Shown: positions 63,480 through 64,000 of the stretch, piece after piece
Numbering within the stretch: the stretch's first letter is position 1
Layout of the letters: every line of letters starts with the position of its first letter
Assembly: GCA_033675265.1 (NCBI GenBank)
Contig: JAUJYZ010000706.1
Location: 101,001 to 165,000 of the forward strand
Direction of reading: 5' to 3'
Source of the DNA: Actinostola sp. cb2023
Lineage: Eukaryota > Cnidaria > Anthozoa > Actiniaria > Actinostolidae
DNA: 64,000 bases
Translations under genes and position numbers: made by a program
Notes under the pieces: generated by a model
Databases searched by the model: none
Seen by the model: only the letters and a program-made list of their open reading frames with translations
Told to the model about the DNA's origin: nothing

Positions 63480-63679
63480 TGTTGATCAAAAACCGACGTC
63501 GATCAAAAGAGAATTTCCTACTACGCTATCAATGTAAAACCCCTTCATGTATTTATGAGAATACAGTATTTAATCATTAAAGTTTAAAGGCAAGTCAATC
63601 ATTATGAAAGGGCGTCACGTTCCAGTCTTGGTGTATTTTGCTACAAGTCACCTCGACGAACGGAGCAAAAAACAACAAC
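63480..63679 (+). promoter_or_regulatory. Presumed promoter/5' UTR of copy C
   Basis: Nearly identical to the 190 bp before copy B; no firm core-promoter element identified. Confidence 0.35.
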
Positions 63680-63734
63680 ATGAGATTGTTTCTTGTTGTG
63701 GTGTTGGTTCTCGCAGCTGTTGTCGCTGTTGCAG
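63680..63734 (+). CDS. Copy C exon 1: signal peptide
   Basis: [18 protein letters not shown] plus a split Gly codon and donor GTTAGT, identical to copy B exon 1. The start of a third tandem gene whose other exons lie beyond the window. Confidence 0.92.
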
Positions 63735-64000
63735 GTTAGTGTGGCGATCCTTAAAATGAATGTTGTAAAGTTTGTATCAGTTGGGCAGTGAATTGTGGTG
63801 CATATTTTGTGTAAAATGATTTGTCTGTAAACCAGATCTGTAGTAGCGCTATATACTCCTCAAACAGTCGCTCAAATAAAGATTATTTTACGTGTTGAAG
63901 TCAAAACGAGATACAAGAACTATAAGAAAGTGTTTATCTTTGTCAAAACGGGCGAAAAGTGCGGGTACGTGTTGCACAGAAAGCCAACGCCCTCTTAGCA
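63735..64000. other. Intron 1 of copy C (to window end)
   Basis: Aligns to 23248 onwards with scattered differences. Confidence 0.85.

Larger units (their letters stand above)
59467..63679. other. Intergenic DNA between copies B and C
   Basis: Mostly the counterpart of 19263-23192. Copy-B-specific segments lie at about 60930-61950 (AT-rich, with three GGTCGCTTA boxes and an ATTTATATAGCGC motif) and about 62960-63130 (TAAT-rich). The latter ends in AAATGTAGATGTAGATG, resembling a LINE 3' tail. No gene recognised. Confidence 0.6.

Noticed and set aside
1..64000. tRNA, rRNA or other standard RNA genes
   Set aside because: No cloverleaf with A/B boxes or rRNA-like sequence recognised on either strand by eye.

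Overview
The window is animal nuclear DNA, most likely from an anthozoan cnidarian (stony coral or sea anemone). The evidence is spliced genes with GT-AG introns, a secreted multi-lectin gene family of the kind common in cnidarians, and BEL/Pao, Penelope-like and LINE retroelements amid many foldback DNA elements. The species assignment is inference.

The backbone is a tandem array of one large gene, all copies on the + strand. Copy A lacks its 5' part (exons from 95, stop at 19036). Copy B is complete (start 23193, stop 59212, 16 exons). Copy C begins at 63680 and runs off the end. B and C starts lie 40,487 bp apart, and introns and intergenic DNA align between copies, so the whole gene plus flank was duplicated. 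In copy B every exon junction agrees in phase and the coding lengths sum to 3171 nt (1056 codons plus stop). The predicted protein is: signal peptide, three H-type lectin repeats, follistatin/Kazal module, three more H-type lectin repeats, C-type lectin domain with QPN and WND motifs, calcium-binding EGF, and a C-terminal fibrinogen-related/intelectin-like domain. No membrane segment was noticed after the signal peptide, so it should be a secreted, several-headed carbohydrate-binding protein (an inferred role in pattern recognition, mucus or extracellular matrix). The modules are bounded by phase-1 introns, and each H-lectin triplet is a five-exon block with the same phase pattern, so the block itself was duplicated.

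Mobile elements and satellites fill the introns. At three H-lectin splice donors, minisatellites (83, 65 and 108 bp units) have amplified the exon end or donor region itself. A fourth array (70 bp, 21-22 units) lies between the C-lectin and EGF exons. Copy B carries a 6.7 kb BEL/Pao element (45800-52478, 5-bp target duplication) whose 5' end is a foldback LTR; it sits inside an older Penelope-like element with long inverted arms and hammerhead-like motifs. Comparing copies gives clean filled and empty sites: a 141-bp MITE flanked by TAA, a 482-bp element flanked by TTAA, a 1.24 kb element with an 11-bp duplication, and a copy-A-only 1.32 kb element made of two roughly 507-bp inverted arms. A decayed LINE lies in intron 2 of copy B, and a LINE C-terminal fragment lies downstream of both gene copies.

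Exons of A and B are intact and differ little, except in the last 90 or so codons of the fibrinogen-related domain, where amino-acid replacements cluster. Splice sites, family names and phases were read by eye; no alignment, domain search or transcript evidence was available.
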